64,000 nt of DNA from an uncultured Clostridia bacterium (GCA_948467395.1 CAOKDX010000016.1:1-64000), one strand, 5' to 3'. Shown: positions 17,871 through 26,932, counted from the first letter of the stretch. The notes: generated by a model not told the origin, from the letters alone. Numbers and translations are program-made.

Positions 17871-17910
17871 TTATTCCTCAAATATGAAAAATATGTGACA
17901 TATTATTACA

Positions 17911-18267
17911 TTATGCCAGCTTGCTCTTGGCAACTTCTGCCAGCTGTGCAAAGCCTTCGGGATCGCTGATCGCCATCTCGGACAGCATCTTGCGGTTTAC
18001 ATCAATCTGTGCAAGCTTCAGGCCATACATAAATCTGCTGTAGGAAAGGCCATTGATCCTTGCCGCCGCATTGATCCGGGCGATCCACAGACGTCTGAAC
18101 TCTCTCTTTCTCTGCTTTCTTCCGGTATAGGACTCCTCCAGAGCGCGCATCACGGACTGCTTAGCCACACGGTACTGCTTGCTTCTGGCACCTCTGTAAC
18201 CCTTTGCCAGCTTCAATACTCTTTTATGTTTCTTCTTTGCGTTTAATCCGCCTTTAATTCTAGCCAT
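17911..18267 (-). CDS. rplT: 50S ribosomal protein L20
   Basis: A 118-residue basic protein with the L20 signatures [24 protein letters not shown] and [22 protein letters not shown]20 binds 23S rRNA early in assembly, and in Bacillus it also represses its own infC-rpmI-rplT operon through the mRNA leader. Here it is the last gene of the same operon, 24 nt after rpmI, and the length is normal. Confidence 0.97.
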   Translation of the reverse strand: MARIKGGLNAKKKHKRVLKLAKGYRGARSKQYRVAKQSVMRALEESYTGRKQRKREFRRLWIARINAAARINGLSYSRFMYGLKLAQIDVNRKMLSEMAISDPEGFAQLAEVAKSKLA

Positions 18268-18291
18268 TTGTCATTACCCTCCTTCGCGCCA

Positions 18292-18495
18292 TCAGCTGTA
18301 TGGCATAATCTTCTTCATTGTCTTAACATTAGAATCATCTACCAGTGTAGACTTTCTCAGGTTTCTTTTCCTCTTCGTTGTCTTCTTGGTCAGGATATGG
18401 CTCTTATTTGCCTTAAATCTCTTTAATTTACCGCTGCCTGTTACCTTAAACCGTTTTGCCGCAGCTCTCTTGGTTTTCATTTTCTGATTTGCCAT
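18292..18495 (-). CDS. rpmI: 50S ribosomal protein L35
   Basis: A 67-residue, very basic protein matching L35 ([38 protein letters not shown]). It is part of the large ribosomal subunit. It sits between infC (18 nt upstream) and rplT, the order seen in nearly all Firmicutes. Confidence 0.97.
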   Translation of the reverse strand: MANQKMKTKRAAAKRFKVTGSGKLKRFKANKSHILTKKTTKRKRNLRKSTLVDDSNVKTMKKIMPYS

Positions 18496-18513
18496 GATTT
18501 CTTTCCTCCGTCA

Positions 18514-19020
18514 TTATTTTGTGGCTGATAAAAACATTACCATACTTCTTCCTTCCATTTTGGCAGGTTTATCTACAACTGCAACATCCTTCAGCTGCTC
18601 ATAAAAAGAATTGAGAATCTCTCTGCCAACGTCCTTGTGAGCCATCTCACGCCCACGGAAACGAAGTGAAACCTTGATCTTGTTCCCCTTCTGGAGAAAC
18701 TTCTTGGTCTGGTTTACTTTCGTGTTCAGGTCATTGGTGTCGATGTTAGGGGAGAGGCGAATTTCTTTTGTCTCCACTGTCCTCTGTTTCTTCTTTGCTT
18801 CTTTTGCTTTACGAGTCTGCTCATAACGGTATTTGCCGTAATCTACGATCTTGCACACTGGCGGCTTGGCATTCGGTGAGATCTTTACCAGATCCAGCCC
18901 GGCGTCCTTTGCCTTAAAATATGCCTCTTTGGAAGACATCACACCAATCTGCTCTCCGTCTGGTCCGATCAGACGAACTTCTTTGTCACGAATCTGCTCG
19001 TTAATCATTAAATCGCCTAT
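18514..19020 (-). CDS. infC: Translation initiation factor IF-3, probably using an AUA start codon
   Basis: IF-3 binds the 30S subunit and checks the start codon-initiator tRNA pairing. The N-domain (INEQIRDKEVRLIGPDGEQIG), linker (KYRYEQTRKAKEAKKKQ) and C-domain (SPNIDTNDLNTK, VSLRFRGREMAHKD) are complete. An ATG lies at 19008, but the AGGAGG (19035-19040) is about 21 nt upstream of it. The same site is 9 nt from an ATA codon at 19020, giving the start IGDLMINEQ, which resembles the ISELMINE start of other Firmicutes IF-3 proteins. IF-3 genes often use such near-cognate starts for autocontrol. The shorter form would span 18514-19008. Confidence 0.92.
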   Translation of the reverse strand: MGDLMINEQIRDKEVRLIGPDGEQIGVMSSKEAYFKAKDAGLDLVKISPNAKPPVCKIVDYGKYRYEQTRKAKEAKKKQRTVETKEIRLSPNIDTNDLNTKVNQTKKFLQKGNKIKVSLRFRGREMAHKDVGREILNSFYEQLKDVAVVDKPAKMEGRSMVMFLSATK

Positions 19021-19040
19021 TTTTCCTTACCTCCTAATAA

Positions 19041-19190
19041 AAAAAGTAGATAACTGCTTTTAAAAGCCGGCTATCCACAATAAAATAATTCCCTGTATGA
19101 GATATATATAATATATAAGGGTTGACCGCTGACACGTGATAGCAGATGCTATGTGGCAGGGTGAGAGTGGATAACTCTGCTTCTTAACGC
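19041..19190 (-). promoter_or_regulatory. Long 5' leader of infC-rpmI-rplT, possibly an L20-type autoregulatory leader
   Basis: About 160 nt lie between the promoter and the infC Shine-Dalgarno site, with no reading frame. The leader has self-complementary blocks (AGCAGATGCT around 19141-19150; TTATCCAC and GTGGATA far apart at 19168-19175 and 19071-19077). In Firmicutes this position holds the L20-binding leader. I infer that class from position and pairing only. Confidence 0.45.
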
Positions 19191-19197
19191 CTGTAAT

Positions 19198-19227
19198 AGT
19201 ATACCACAGGATGGGAAACCATGTCAA
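19198..19227 (-). promoter_or_regulatory. Sigma-A promoter of the infC operon
   Basis: TTGACA (19222-19227) and TATACT (19198-19203) are separated by 18 nt on the minus strand. The -35 box lies within the T-tract of the upstream terminator. Confidence 0.8.
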
Positions 19228-19272
19228 GAAAAATATTCCGGGCACAGGCATGACCGCCCGTGTCCGGAATAT
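19226..19272 (-). terminator. Terminator of the Ig-like surface protein gene
   Basis: A stem of about 17 bp (19256-19272 with 19233-19249, core ATATTCCGG/CCGGAATAT) is followed on the minus strand by TTTTTCTTG. Confidence 0.85.
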
Positions 19273-19289
19273 CTTTTCATATTTTTCTT

Positions 19290-21512
19290 CTATTCCGCCG
19301 GCTTATATTCGGTTCCCGTAAGCTGGACCGTTGTATTTCCAGCCACATTGAAAGCGCCGCTCAGGCGGTAATTTCCGATCCGGTCCTCTGCGCTGACAGA
19401 TGCCCAGGTCTCATTGTAAGAGTTTTTGTCCGTCGTATACTTTGTGTACGCAGTGACAAGATTGCCGGAGCTGTCGTCTTTCACCTGCGGCAGCTCATAG
19501 CTTCCCGCACGAAGATATGCGTACATACTGTAATCAGTCCTGCTGTCGATCAGAATATTCTCCGAATTGCCATAGGCATCCAGCAGAGCAAGTCCCATCT
19601 CCTCGTCGTAGTAATCATAAGCTCCGGCCCCGGCAATGCCCGTGGTAAATTTCACACAGTACTGTGGAATGTCGAAATCCTTCACTGCCGTTCCGGATGT
19701 AAACACGTTGCCCACGGATGTATTGCTCTGGACTCCATTCACATAGGTATCCAGTACATAATCCCCTGGCATCACCCTCGTTTTATATGTGCCGTCTGCC
19801 TTTGTGGATGTATAGAAATCAAAGGAATTGCCATAGGCGTCCATCTTTGTCTGACCGGATACGGTAACATATCTGGCGGGTGCCCCTGCGGCATCCTTTA
19901 CTGTACCGCTGAATACCACACCCTGTACCAGGTTCAGATTGTAGTTCAGTGTTCCGTAGACGCTGCTGTTATTGCGGTCGCTGATCTTTGCTGTGAAATT
20001 GTATGTACCGGCCGGTACGGCAGCCAAATTTCCATTGGCGTCCGTCTTCGCATAGAAGAATTTGTCCCCATCCTCATCCGTCTTGTATTCACCCAGTGAT
20101 GAAGGAACCGAGGTCAGTTCATATTTGTAACTGCCGGATCCGCCCCCCACGATAAATCTAGTGCCATTCATGGCATATTCTGAGGAATACGCACCGTTGA
20201 TCCGGTCTACATAGGTTTCCATATTCAAACCGGAGGCATCATATCCCGGAGTATTCGGATCATCCGGTATATAGGCAAGCTGATCCTGTACAACAATAGT
20301 TCCCACCAGCTTATTCTTATCACCTACAAAGAAGATATATTTCTTTGTATACGTTTTTCCTGCCTCATCGGTTGTAGTCAGTGTCGCGGTAGTGCCTTCC
20401 TGGATTCCGGTAAATTTACCTGCCACCCTGACACGGGAACCATCCTTGCTGACATACGCCTTCAGGCCTGCCGGCAGTCCAGTCACCTTACGTTTTAAAT
20501 AGCCGGAGGTGGGAACATCCTCTGACCAGTTTCTGTCATACGTTCCGCCCACAGTGCCGGTAACAAACTCCGCCGTCTCCTGTACCGTGTACTCATCGTA
20601 ATAATCCGGCACCTCCGCCACATAGACTTCCTTTGTCTTTCCCGTTGCCAGTACCGGAATCGTCACCTTCACATAGGAATAACTGCCGATCACGCTGTCT
20701 GCATCCAGTACAATATCGTATGTCTTTTTGTCCGCTGTCCGAACCCGCTCGATTCCCTCTGTCGTATTGTACTGTCCGGACGGCGTCCTCTTATCCTGTA
20801 CTGTAAAGTCTGCCGCCTTGAGCTCCTTGGCGCTTGTCAGAGCAACGCGGACCACTCTGCTGTTCACAACGGAAACTGACTTGATCCCAGCTCCTACCGT
20901 CACCTTACAGGTGGCCTTTTTGCCGCTTCCGTCCGCCGCTTTGGCTGTGATGGTGGCCTTTCCTTCCTTCACACCCTTTACCACGCCCTTGGAAGATACT
21001 GTGGCAATCTTCTTACTGGAGGTGGACCAGGCAATCTTGCTGCTGACATTCTTTGTGGGAGATACCTTTGCTTTCAGGGTCTTCTTCCCCCCCACTGCCA
21101 GCGCCGCTGTCTTTGCATTCAGTGTAACCTTCTTAACGGCAGCCTTCTTAACTACTACCTTAACTGTTGCCTTTTTCTTCGGATTCTTTTTGGAGGCAAC
21201 CGTAATCTTTGTCTTCCCCGCCTTTACTCCCTTGACCATACCTTTGGATGACACAGTTGCAATCCTCTTGTTTGCCGATTTATACGTTACCTTTTTGTTA
21301 GCCTTTTTGTTCGGCGTCACTTTTACGGTGGCAGAAATCTTTACCTTCTTCCCCTTTGCTACATACATCGTTTTCCCAGATGGTGAAGTAGCTGTGACCT
21401 TTTTCACCGAAACCTTGGCGGACGCCGTCTCTGGTGCTGCGAGCACTGCGGCTCCGAATGCCATGCCCAGTGAAAGCGCGCCTGCTAAGGCTTTTGTTGC
21501 GAATTTCTTCAT
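19290..21512 (-). CDS. Secreted multi-domain Ig-like (Big_2) surface protein
   Basis: A 740-residue exported protein. Residues 1-32 are a signal peptide ending ASA. Two to three lysine-rich Big_2 repeats follow (33-210), each with the pattern ATVSSKG(M/V)VKGVK and then TKITVASKK or TITAKAAD. The remainder, about 215-740, is beta-rich and tyrosine/glycine-rich. A likely carboxypeptidase-regulatory-like segment (KDAAGAPARYVTVSGQT, then DGTYKTRVMPGDYVL) lies around 570-640. No sortase motif, S-layer repeat or membrane anchor is visible. The very basic N-terminal half could bind wall polymers by charge. It probably acts as a structural or adhesive surface protein; the ligand is unknown. Confidence 0.8.
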   Translation of the reverse strand: MKKFATKALAGALSLGMAFGAAVLAAPETASAKVSVKKVTATSPSGKTMYVAKGKKVKISATVKVTPNKKANKKVTYKSANKRIATVSSKGMVKGVKAGKTKITVASKKNPKKKATVKVVVKKAAVKKVTLNAKTAALAVGGKKTLKAKVSPTKNVSSKIAWSTSSKKIATVSSKGVVKGVKEGKATITAKAADGSGKKATCKVTVGAGIKSVSVVNSRVVRVALTSAKELKAADFTVQDKRTPSGQYNTTEGIERVRTADKKTYDIVLDADSVIGSYSYVKVTIPVLATGKTKEVYVAEVPDYYDEYTVQETAEFVTGTVGGTYDRNWSEDVPTSGYLKRKVTGLPAGLKAYVSKDGSRVRVAGKFTGIQEGTTATLTTTDEAGKTYTKKYIFFVGDKNKLVGTIVVQDQLAYIPDDPNTPGYDASGLNMETYVDRINGAYSSEYAMNGTRFIVGGGSGSYKYELTSVPSSLGEYKTDEDGDKFFYAKTDANGNLAAVPAGTYNFTAKISDRNNSSVYGTLNYNLNLVQGVVFSGTVKDAAGAPARYVTVSGQTKMDAYGNSFDFYTSTKADGTYKTRVMPGDYVLDTYVNGVQSNTSVGNVFTSGTAVKDFDIPQYCVKFTTGIAGAGAYDYYDEEMGLALLDAYGNSENILIDSRTDYSMYAYLRAGSYELPQVKDDSSGNLVTAYTKYTTDKNSYNETWASVSAEDRIGNYRLSGAFNVAGNTTVQLTGTEYKPAE

Positions 21513-21645
21513 GAAATAAGCCCTCCCTTTTATAGTTTTGATATGAATTTAAAATTCATTTAATAACTGTAACATACTTTTTTAATATTCTCAACAAATT
21601 TCTGCTATATTCTGGTATTTTTCACATTTTTCACAAGATAAATCC

Positions 21646-21674
21646 TTGCGGTCTGTTTTCTTTCGTTATAAAAT
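21646..21674 (+). promoter_or_regulatory. Possible promoter for the DUF2752 gene
   Basis: TTGCGG (21646-21651) and TAAAAT (21669-21674) are separated by 17 nt, about 50 nt before the TTG start. Confidence 0.4.
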
Positions 21675-21722
21675 ACAGGTATTGCCACCCGCCAATGAGC
21701 TTTAGGAAAGGAACGTGAAAAA

Positions 21723-22139
21723 TTGAATTCCATTGACAAAGCCTTCTATGTCATCAGCCTGATCCTGATCGGAGGACTGATCCTGCTGGCCATTCTGCAG
21801 GCTTCCGGCGTACTGCTTCTGACCGATCTGGGATTTCCCTGTTCATTCCGCTCTGTCACCGGGTATTACTGTCCCGGCTGCGGCGGCACCCATGCCGTCT
21901 GCGCCCTGGCTGCCGGCAACCTGGCCGCCTGTGTGAAGGAGCATGCCTTTGTTCTGTATACCGCCGCCGGGCTGCTGCTCTATCTGGTGTGGAACTCCGT
22001 AGGCATCCTTGCCAAAAAAAGAGGCAGCGTGAAAATACCTGTCATGCATTTTCACACCGCCTACATTTATATCGGAATCGCCATTGTGCTCATCCAGTGG
22101 ATCATCAAAAATATTCTTTTAGTAATACATGCCGCCTGA
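21723..22139 (+). CDS. DUF2752 membrane protein
   Basis: A 138-residue membrane protein with three predicted helices (about 12-32, 72-94, 110-134). It has the DUF2752 signature YYCPGCGGTHAVCALAAGNLAAC, a conserved CPxCGGT block. The family has no proven activity. The start is TTG with AGGAAAGGAA upstream. Its 3' end overlaps the 3' end of the convergent DUF4190 gene by 21 nt, so the stop regions share sequence. DUF2752 and DUF4190 genes are often neighbours in Clostridia. Confidence 0.85.
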   Translation: MNSIDKAFYVISLILIGGLILLAILQASGVLLLTDLGFPCSFRSVTGYYCPGCGGTHAVCALAAGNLAACVKEHAFVLYTAAGLLLYLVWNSVGILAKKRGSVKIPVMHFHTAYIYIGIAIVLIQWIIKNILLVIHAA

Positions 22140-22595
22140 GATGTCCTCGTTAAAGAACTGCTGCATCCACTCCATGACCTCACGCCTGTCCTGTGGATTT
22201 CTTATATATTTGAAGGATTCCAGATTTTCTATTGTCAGGTTATCCCAGTTAATAATGGCAATATAACTGATCAGCATAAACAGGCTCAGGCCAATGCCAA
22301 TGATGCCCAGACCCATTCCGATGCCACCCATGATCTTCACCGACTTTTCCTTTCCGCCTGCCAGAGCGATCAATCCAAAGACAGCTCCGATCACCGCCGG
22401 AATTATCCCTACCACATAGAGCCAGCAGCAGCACAGGGAAAGGCCGCTCAGCACCAGGGATGCGATGGCCAGCGCCAAATGCTTTTTCTTCTTTGACCCC
22501 GGCGGATCATCCGGAAGATCATACTGCGGTTCATACTGAACCGGCTGCGGCGTATCAAACCGCTGTGGTTCCTGATTCTGATTTTCGTTATCCAT
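22119..22595 (-). CDS. DUF4190 membrane protein
   Basis: A 158-residue protein with a polar, Gln/Pro-rich N-terminus (1-40) followed by two membrane helices (about 44-75 and 85-115) in the DUF4190 arrangement (ALAIASLVLSGLSLCCCW, IPAVIGAVFGLIAL). The C-terminal 45 residues are polar. The function is unknown. It lies 16 nt after a shorter paralogue and likely shares the thrS transcript. Confidence 0.8.
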   Translation of the reverse strand: MDNENQNQEPQRFDTPQPVQYEPQYDLPDDPPGSKKKKHLALAIASLVLSGLSLCCCWLYVVGIIPAVIGAVFGLIALAGGKEKSVKIMGGIGMGLGIIGIGLSLFMLISYIAIINWDNLTIENLESFKYIRNPQDRREVMEWMQQFFNEDISGGMYY

Positions 22596-22611
22596 TGTAC
22601 CCCTCCGTTCC

Positions 22612-22914
22612 TTAAATCATTCTGCCTGCACCCAGCGCCGCCGTTGAAGCAGATCCGGCAACACCAGTCAGGACCAAAATGTGCATGATTCCTACCGATA
22701 CAGCCAGGGCAAATCCCACAGCCCCCACTACAATGCCGGCTATGGCGGCATCCTTCTGGTTCGGATTGTCTGACCGCAGCCCCAGCACTCCCAGCGCCAC
22801 AGATACAACGCCGAGGATCAGTGATAGAACCCACAGACAGCAGCACAGTATTGACAAAATCGACAGGATCAGCGATATAATCGCCATCACATTTGGTTTA
22901 CGTTTTTCCTGCAT
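22612..22914 (-). CDS. Short DUF4190 membrane protein
   Basis: A 100-residue protein, mostly two hydrophobic helices (VMAIISLILSILSILCCCLW and a second at about 55-80), a paralogue of the next gene. The ATG at 22914 sits 1 nt past the thrS stop, with GGAAGGGGG upstream inside thrS, which makes a thrS-DUF4190-DUF4190 operon likely. The longer frame to 22986 overlaps thrS and is not favoured. Its function is unknown. Confidence 0.75.
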   Translation of the reverse strand: MQEKRKPNVMAIISLILSILSILCCCLWVLSLILGVVSVALGVLGLRSDNPNQKDAAIAGIVVGAVGFALAVSVGIMHILVLTGVAGSASTAALGAGRMI

Positions 22915-22915
22915 T

Positions 22916-24877
22916 CTAGTTTCCCCCTTCCGTTTCCTGTATCTTCCGGATCTCCTTTGTCCGGATCTCACGACAGATATCATCAATAAAATCAGACAGC
23001 CTTATCTGGCCCTCATCCCCCTTAAACCGGCTGCGCACGGATACTACGCCCTCCTCTTCTTCCTTCTGCCCTACTACAATCATATATGGCACTTTCTTCA
23101 GCCGCGCCTCCCGGATCTTATATCCAATCTTCTCAGAGCGCTCATCCGTCTCAACACGGATGCCGTTGGCCTTCAGCTCCTCTGCCACCTTCCCCGCATA
23201 ATCAAGATATTTTTCTGAGATGGGCAGGACGCGAACCTGCTCCGGCGCCAGCCATGTCGGAAATGCGCCGGCATATTTCTCGATCAGCCAGGCGAGAGTC
23301 CTCTCATAGCATCCCATGGATGTCCTGTGGATAATATACGGACGGACCTTATCGCCCTTTTCGTCAATATAATACATATCGAACTGCTCCGCCAGCAGGG
23401 CATCCCACTGTATGGTGATCATGGTATCCTCCTTGCCGTACACGTTTCTGGCATTGATATCCACCTTGGGGCCGTAGAAAGCGGCCTCCCCGATGTCTTC
23501 CGTAAAGGGAATCTCCAGTTCCTGCAGGATCGTCCGGATATCGCTCTCCGTCTTCTCCCACACCTCTGGCTCCCCGATATATTTTTCCCGGTTCTCCGGA
23601 TCCCACTTGGACAGATGATAGGTCACATCCTCCTCCACCCCCAGCGTCCGCAGACAATACTGCGCCAGTGCGATACAATCCTTGAACTCCTTCACCATCT
23701 GATCCGGCCGCACGATGAGATGTCCCTCCGAGATGGTAAACTGCCGCACTCTTGTAAGGCCGTGCATCTCGCCGGAATCCTCATTCCGGAACAGGGTAGA
23801 CGTCTCGCCGTACCGGCAGGGAAGATCGCGGTAGGATTTCTGGCTTGCCTTATACACATAGTACTGGAACGGGCAGGTCATGGGCCGCAGGGCAAATACC
23901 TCCTTGTCCTTCTCCTCATCCCCCAGTACAAACATGCCTTCTTTATAGTGATCCCAGTGTCCGGAAAGCTTGTATAGATCTGATTTCGCCATCAACGGCG
24001 TCTTCGTCCTCATATAGCCCCGTCTCTCCTCCTCGTCCTCGATCCAGCGCTGGAGTGTCTGGATAATCTGGACCCCCTTCGGCATCAGGAGGGGAAGGCC
24101 CTGGCCGATGACATCCACTGTCGTGAAAAGCTCCAGCTCCCGTCCCAGTTTATTGTGATCGCGTTTCTTAATATCCTCCAGATGCAGAAGATAGGCATCC
24201 AGATCTGCTTTTTTCGTATATGCCGTTCCATATATACGGGTAAGCATCTTGTTCTTCTCATTTCCTCTCCAGTATGCACCGGAGGAAGAAATCAGTTTCA
24301 TCGCCTTCAGCGGCTTCGTGCTCATCAGATGCGGGCCTGCGCAGAGATCAATGAAATCCCCCTGCTGATAAAAGGAAATCTCTGCATCCTCCGGCAGATC
24401 CCGGATCAGCTCCAACTTATACGGCTCCTGACGCTCCTCCATCAGTTTCACCGCCTCATCCCGGGGCAGGGTAAACCGTTCCAGGGAAGCTCCCTCCTTC
24501 ACCACCTTCTTCATTTCCTTCTCAATCCGGTCCAGTGCCTCCCGGTCCAGTGGCTCCATGTCAAAATCATAATAGAACCCGTCTTCAATCGAGGGGCCGA
24601 TGGCGCATTTCGCCTCCGGATACAGTCTCTTTACCGCCTGTGCCAGCACATGGGATGCGGTATGGCGGTATGCCGCCTTCCCCTCATCGCTGTCAAAGGT
24701 GAGGATGTTCAATTCATGGTCTCCATCCACTACCGTGCGAAGATCCACGATCTCGCCGTCCAGCTCTGCCACACATGCCACTCTTGCCAGTCCCTCACTG
24801 ATATCCTTTGCCATGTCGATCACCGGCATAGCCTGCGGATATTCCTTGCAGGAGCCATCCTTTAATGTTATTTTCAT
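22916..24877 (-). CDS. thrS: Threonyl-tRNA synthetase
   Basis: A 653-residue class II synthetase that charges tRNA-Thr. It has an N-terminal TGS domain (1-62), the editing/SAD domain with HTASHVLAQAVKRL and YYDFDMEP, the catalytic core with class II motif 2 (RYGETSTLFRNEDSGEMHGLTRVRQF) and motif 3 (HRTSMGCYERTLAWLIE), and the C-terminal anticodon domain. The ATG at 24877 has GGAAGG upstream; the frame continuing to 25039 runs into the T-box leader. Expression is controlled by that T-box, so it rises when uncharged tRNA-Thr builds up. Confidence 0.96.
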   Translation of the reverse strand: MKITLKDGSCKEYPQAMPVIDMAKDISEGLARVACVAELDGEIVDLRTVVDGDHELNILTFDSDEGKAAYRHTASHVLAQAVKRLYPEAKCAIGPSIEDGFYYDFDMEPLDREALDRIEKEMKKVVKEGASLERFTLPRDEAVKLMEERQEPYKLELIRDLPEDAEISFYQQGDFIDLCAGPHLMSTKPLKAMKLISSSGAYWRGNEKNKMLTRIYGTAYTKKADLDAYLLHLEDIKKRDHNKLGRELELFTTVDVIGQGLPLLMPKGVQIIQTLQRWIEDEEERRGYMRTKTPLMAKSDLYKLSGHWDHYKEGMFVLGDEEKDKEVFALRPMTCPFQYYVYKASQKSYRDLPCRYGETSTLFRNEDSGEMHGLTRVRQFTISEGHLIVRPDQMVKEFKDCIALAQYCLRTLGVEEDVTYHLSKWDPENREKYIGEPEVWEKTESDIRTILQELEIPFTEDIGEAAFYGPKVDINARNVYGKEDTMITIQWDALLAEQFDMYYIDEKGDKVRPYIIHRTSMGCYERTLAWLIEKYAGAFPTWLAPEQVRVLPISEKYLDYAGKVAEELKANGIRVETDERSEKIGYKIREARLKKVPYMIVVGQKEEEEGVVSVRSRFKGDEGQIRLSDFIDDICREIRTKEIRKIQETEGGN

Positions 24878-24940
24878 TATCAATTCCTTCCTTTCTTTGA
24901 TAAAACAACCCCAGGCGTTGTTTAAGCTGTCTTTGCACAA

Positions 24941-24982
24941 ATAAAAGCCCCGTCCCCTCTTACGCTCTGTGTAAGAAGGGAC
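24941..24982 (-). terminator. T-box-controlled terminator of thrS
   Basis: A 12-bp stem (24971-24982 with 24952-24963) with a 7-nt loop is followed by GGGGCTTTTAT. It would form when tRNA-Thr is charged. Confidence 0.88.
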
Positions 24983-25190
24983 GAGACTGTCACAATCTCG
25001 CGGTTCCACCCTTATTGGCGCCTCACAATACAACGGCACCCAGCTTCATTCTGACGATAACGGCGTCCACCGGACCGGATTGGGGCCACTCCGAGGTAGT
25101 TTTCGAAACGCTTCCCATGAAAGCACTTCCAGCAGCTGTGCCCCTCTCTGGCATGTTCCGCGTCCTACTCGTCTCATCTGTGTGTTATAG
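24941..25190 (-). promoter_or_regulatory. T-box riboswitch (threonine) upstream of thrS
   Basis: The minus strand carries the T-box consensus AGGGTGGAACCGCG (24999-25012), which pairs with the tRNA acceptor end in the antiterminator. Stem I elements GCTGGAAGTGC and AGAGAGGG lie upstream, and the specifier-loop sequence GAAAACTACC gives an ACC threonine codon at 25095-25097. The terminator stem GTCCCTTCTTAC/GTAAGAGGGGAC (24952-24982) ends in CTTTTATTT. Confidence 0.93.
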
Positions 25191-25192
25191 CT

Positions 25193-25221
25193 ATTATAGT
25201 ATTCTGATGAGGAAAAGTCAA
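25193..25221 (-). promoter_or_regulatory. Sigma-A promoter of thrS
   Basis: TTGACT (25216-25221) and TATAAT (25193-25198) are 17 nt apart, just before the T-box leader. Confidence 0.85.
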
Positions 25222-25255
25222 CTGTCAATTCCGGTGAATGTTATGAACCAGATTG

Positions 25256-25924
25256 TTATTCAAATATTTTCAATGTTTCTACGATATTGTTAATACCATA
25301 CTCCTGACGCCAGTTCCAAAGACTAATATTAAAATAAGGCGACAGACATCTGCGAAAAAACTGGGACGGCATTCCCTCAACATCTGACTTATAATAGATT
25401 CTTTTATCAGTATCCTGAAATAATAAATATGTCTTAGGAAAATCGGTCTGCCACTCTCTGAATAATTTTATATAATCTGATATATATGTAAAATCATCTA
25501 ATATATATTCCTGACACATATCATTCCATATAGATCTGGGAAAAGGAACTATATGCAAATGAACATGCTCCACACTGTTGGCAGCGGTACAGCCCCAAAT
25601 TGTACTTCCATGTTCAAAAGCCAGACAGGGAATCCCTAATTTCACCAACAGCTTTTCTTCAATCATGTGCTTCAGTTCTAGCATTTCCTTATATAATTGA
25701 ATATTTACATTTGCCAGGCTTTGATAATGTTGCTTACAGATCAATAGAACATATCCAACAGTAAAGCAGCCTATACTTGGTACCGCATACCAATTCGGTG
25801 TCTCCGCTATAATACGGGATTTAATCGCCATACTCTTTCCAACTAAATTATAAAATTGATTCTGATAAATACCATTATATTCATCACAAAAGCAACAATC
25901 CATTTCCGATATTCCAATTGACAA
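25256..25924 (-). CDS. HIT-family protein with N-terminal CxxC
   Basis: A 222-residue protein of the histidine triad superfamily, whose members hydrolyse or transfer nucleotidyl groups. The triad is HVHLHIVPFP near residue 126. An early CCFCDE resembles the zinc-binding start of many HIT proteins. About 90 residues beyond the triad are not recognised. I favour a TTG start at 25924, because GGAGG lies 8 nt upstream, right after the stop of the preceding gene; the longer GTG frame (25939) has no site. Base composition is A+T-rich. It is the last gene of the four-gene nucleotide island, so its substrate may be a product of that pathway. Confidence 0.75.
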   Translation of the reverse strand: MSIGISEMDCCFCDEYNGIYQNQFYNLVGKSMAIKSRIIAETPNWYAVPSIGCFTVGYVLLICKQHYQSLANVNIQLYKEMLELKHMIEEKLLVKLGIPCLAFEHGSTIWGCTAANSVEHVHLHIVPFPRSIWNDMCQEYILDDFTYISDYIKLFREWQTDFPKTYLLFQDTDKRIYYKSDVEGMPSQFFRRCLSPYFNISLWNWRQEYGINNIVETLKIFE

Positions 25925-25938
25925 AACAAAAACCTCCA

Positions 25939-26916
25939 CTATTTGTTTGAATTTTTTTTCCTTAGCTTATGAATAATCTCGTCATTTAATTCGATTACCC
26001 GATGGCACGGAACACCCATTTTTTCTATTTTTTCTTTTCCCTTGCCCCCTTTTCTTACAATCATACAGAATAATCCCAAAACAGTACAGGATTTTGGGAT
26101 TTTTTGTATGGTATCAATTATTTGTTCTCCTGATACCAATACATCATGAATAATGATAACCCTATCTGTGATTTTTAAATCTCCATCCCAACATTGTTCT
26201 TTTACAATTTTCCCATCTTTGGGACGTATTTTCACAACAGGTTTCCCTAATTGTCTCCCCACTTCAAACCCCAGAAGGAAATTGCTATCATATGGTATTA
26301 CTAACTTATCTATCTTTGGCAAATCTGACTCTTCCTGAATCAAAAAAGCTAATATAGATGAGAGTTCACGAGCATAATCGGTATAAAACATTATATCCAT
26401 TATATTTATGTAATATTTTACCTTTTTATAATTTATTTTTGAACTATCAAATTTATCCTGATTAATAACTATGGGATAATCACTAGTTACTAAAATCTTA
26501 ATTTTCTCCTTTGCATCTTCTATGCTTTTCAAAGGTAAACAACGCATTTTAATCAGTTCAAGCCGGATTTTATCAAATTGATCCATCCTAATCCCCAATT
26601 GTGATAATATGTAACCAATTCGCTCCTCATTGTAATCTTTAAAAAATTTTATATCCTCCCTTATATATTCCTGCCTTTCTCTTATATAAGTCTTTTCCTT
26701 ATGTTTTTCAATGAAAGATGGTACCAAAGGACTAAAACCAATGTGTGAGGATATGTCAACCAAAGTCCCCAATGCAAGAACAATCAGTAATACCTGCTCA
26801 ATCATACCCCCAATATCATCCAATCCATTTTTCATGAAGTGACTCAATACGGCTGCCCCGACAATTAGCAGGAATACAACCGCAAGAGCAACATCCTTGA
26901 TTATCGTTTTGTTCAT
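25939..26916 (-). CDS. Membrane-anchored phosphoribosyltransferase-like protein
   Basis: A 325-residue protein. Two membrane helices (about 9-28 and 38-56) anchor it, a charged helical region follows (70-140), and residues 150-325 resemble a type I phosphoribosyltransferase. The PRPP-loop counterpart is VIIIHDVLVSGEQI; the usual pair of acidic residues is His-Asp and the last Thr/Ser is Gln, so the loop is degenerate. FLLGFEVGRQLGKPVVKIRP fits the strand-helix before it. Membrane-bound phosphoribosyltransferases are unusual. The gene lies 16 nt after the ThyX-like gene. It may use a nucleobase and PRPP, or may have kept only the fold. Confidence 0.65.
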   Translation of the reverse strand: MNKTIIKDVALAVVFLLIVGAAVLSHFMKNGLDDIGGMIEQVLLIVLALGTLVDISSHIGFSPLVPSFIEKHKEKTYIRERQEYIREDIKFFKDYNEERIGYILSQLGIRMDQFDKIRLELIKMRCLPLKSIEDAKEKIKILVTSDYPIVINQDKFDSSKINYKKVKYYINIMDIMFYTDYARELSSILAFLIQEESDLPKIDKLVIPYDSNFLLGFEVGRQLGKPVVKIRPKDGKIVKEQCWDGDLKITDRVIIIHDVLVSGEQIIDTIQKIPKSCTVLGLFCMIVRKGGKGKEKIEKMGVPCHRVIELNDEIIHKLRKKNSNK

Positions 26917-26932
26917 AAAATTATTTTCTCCC

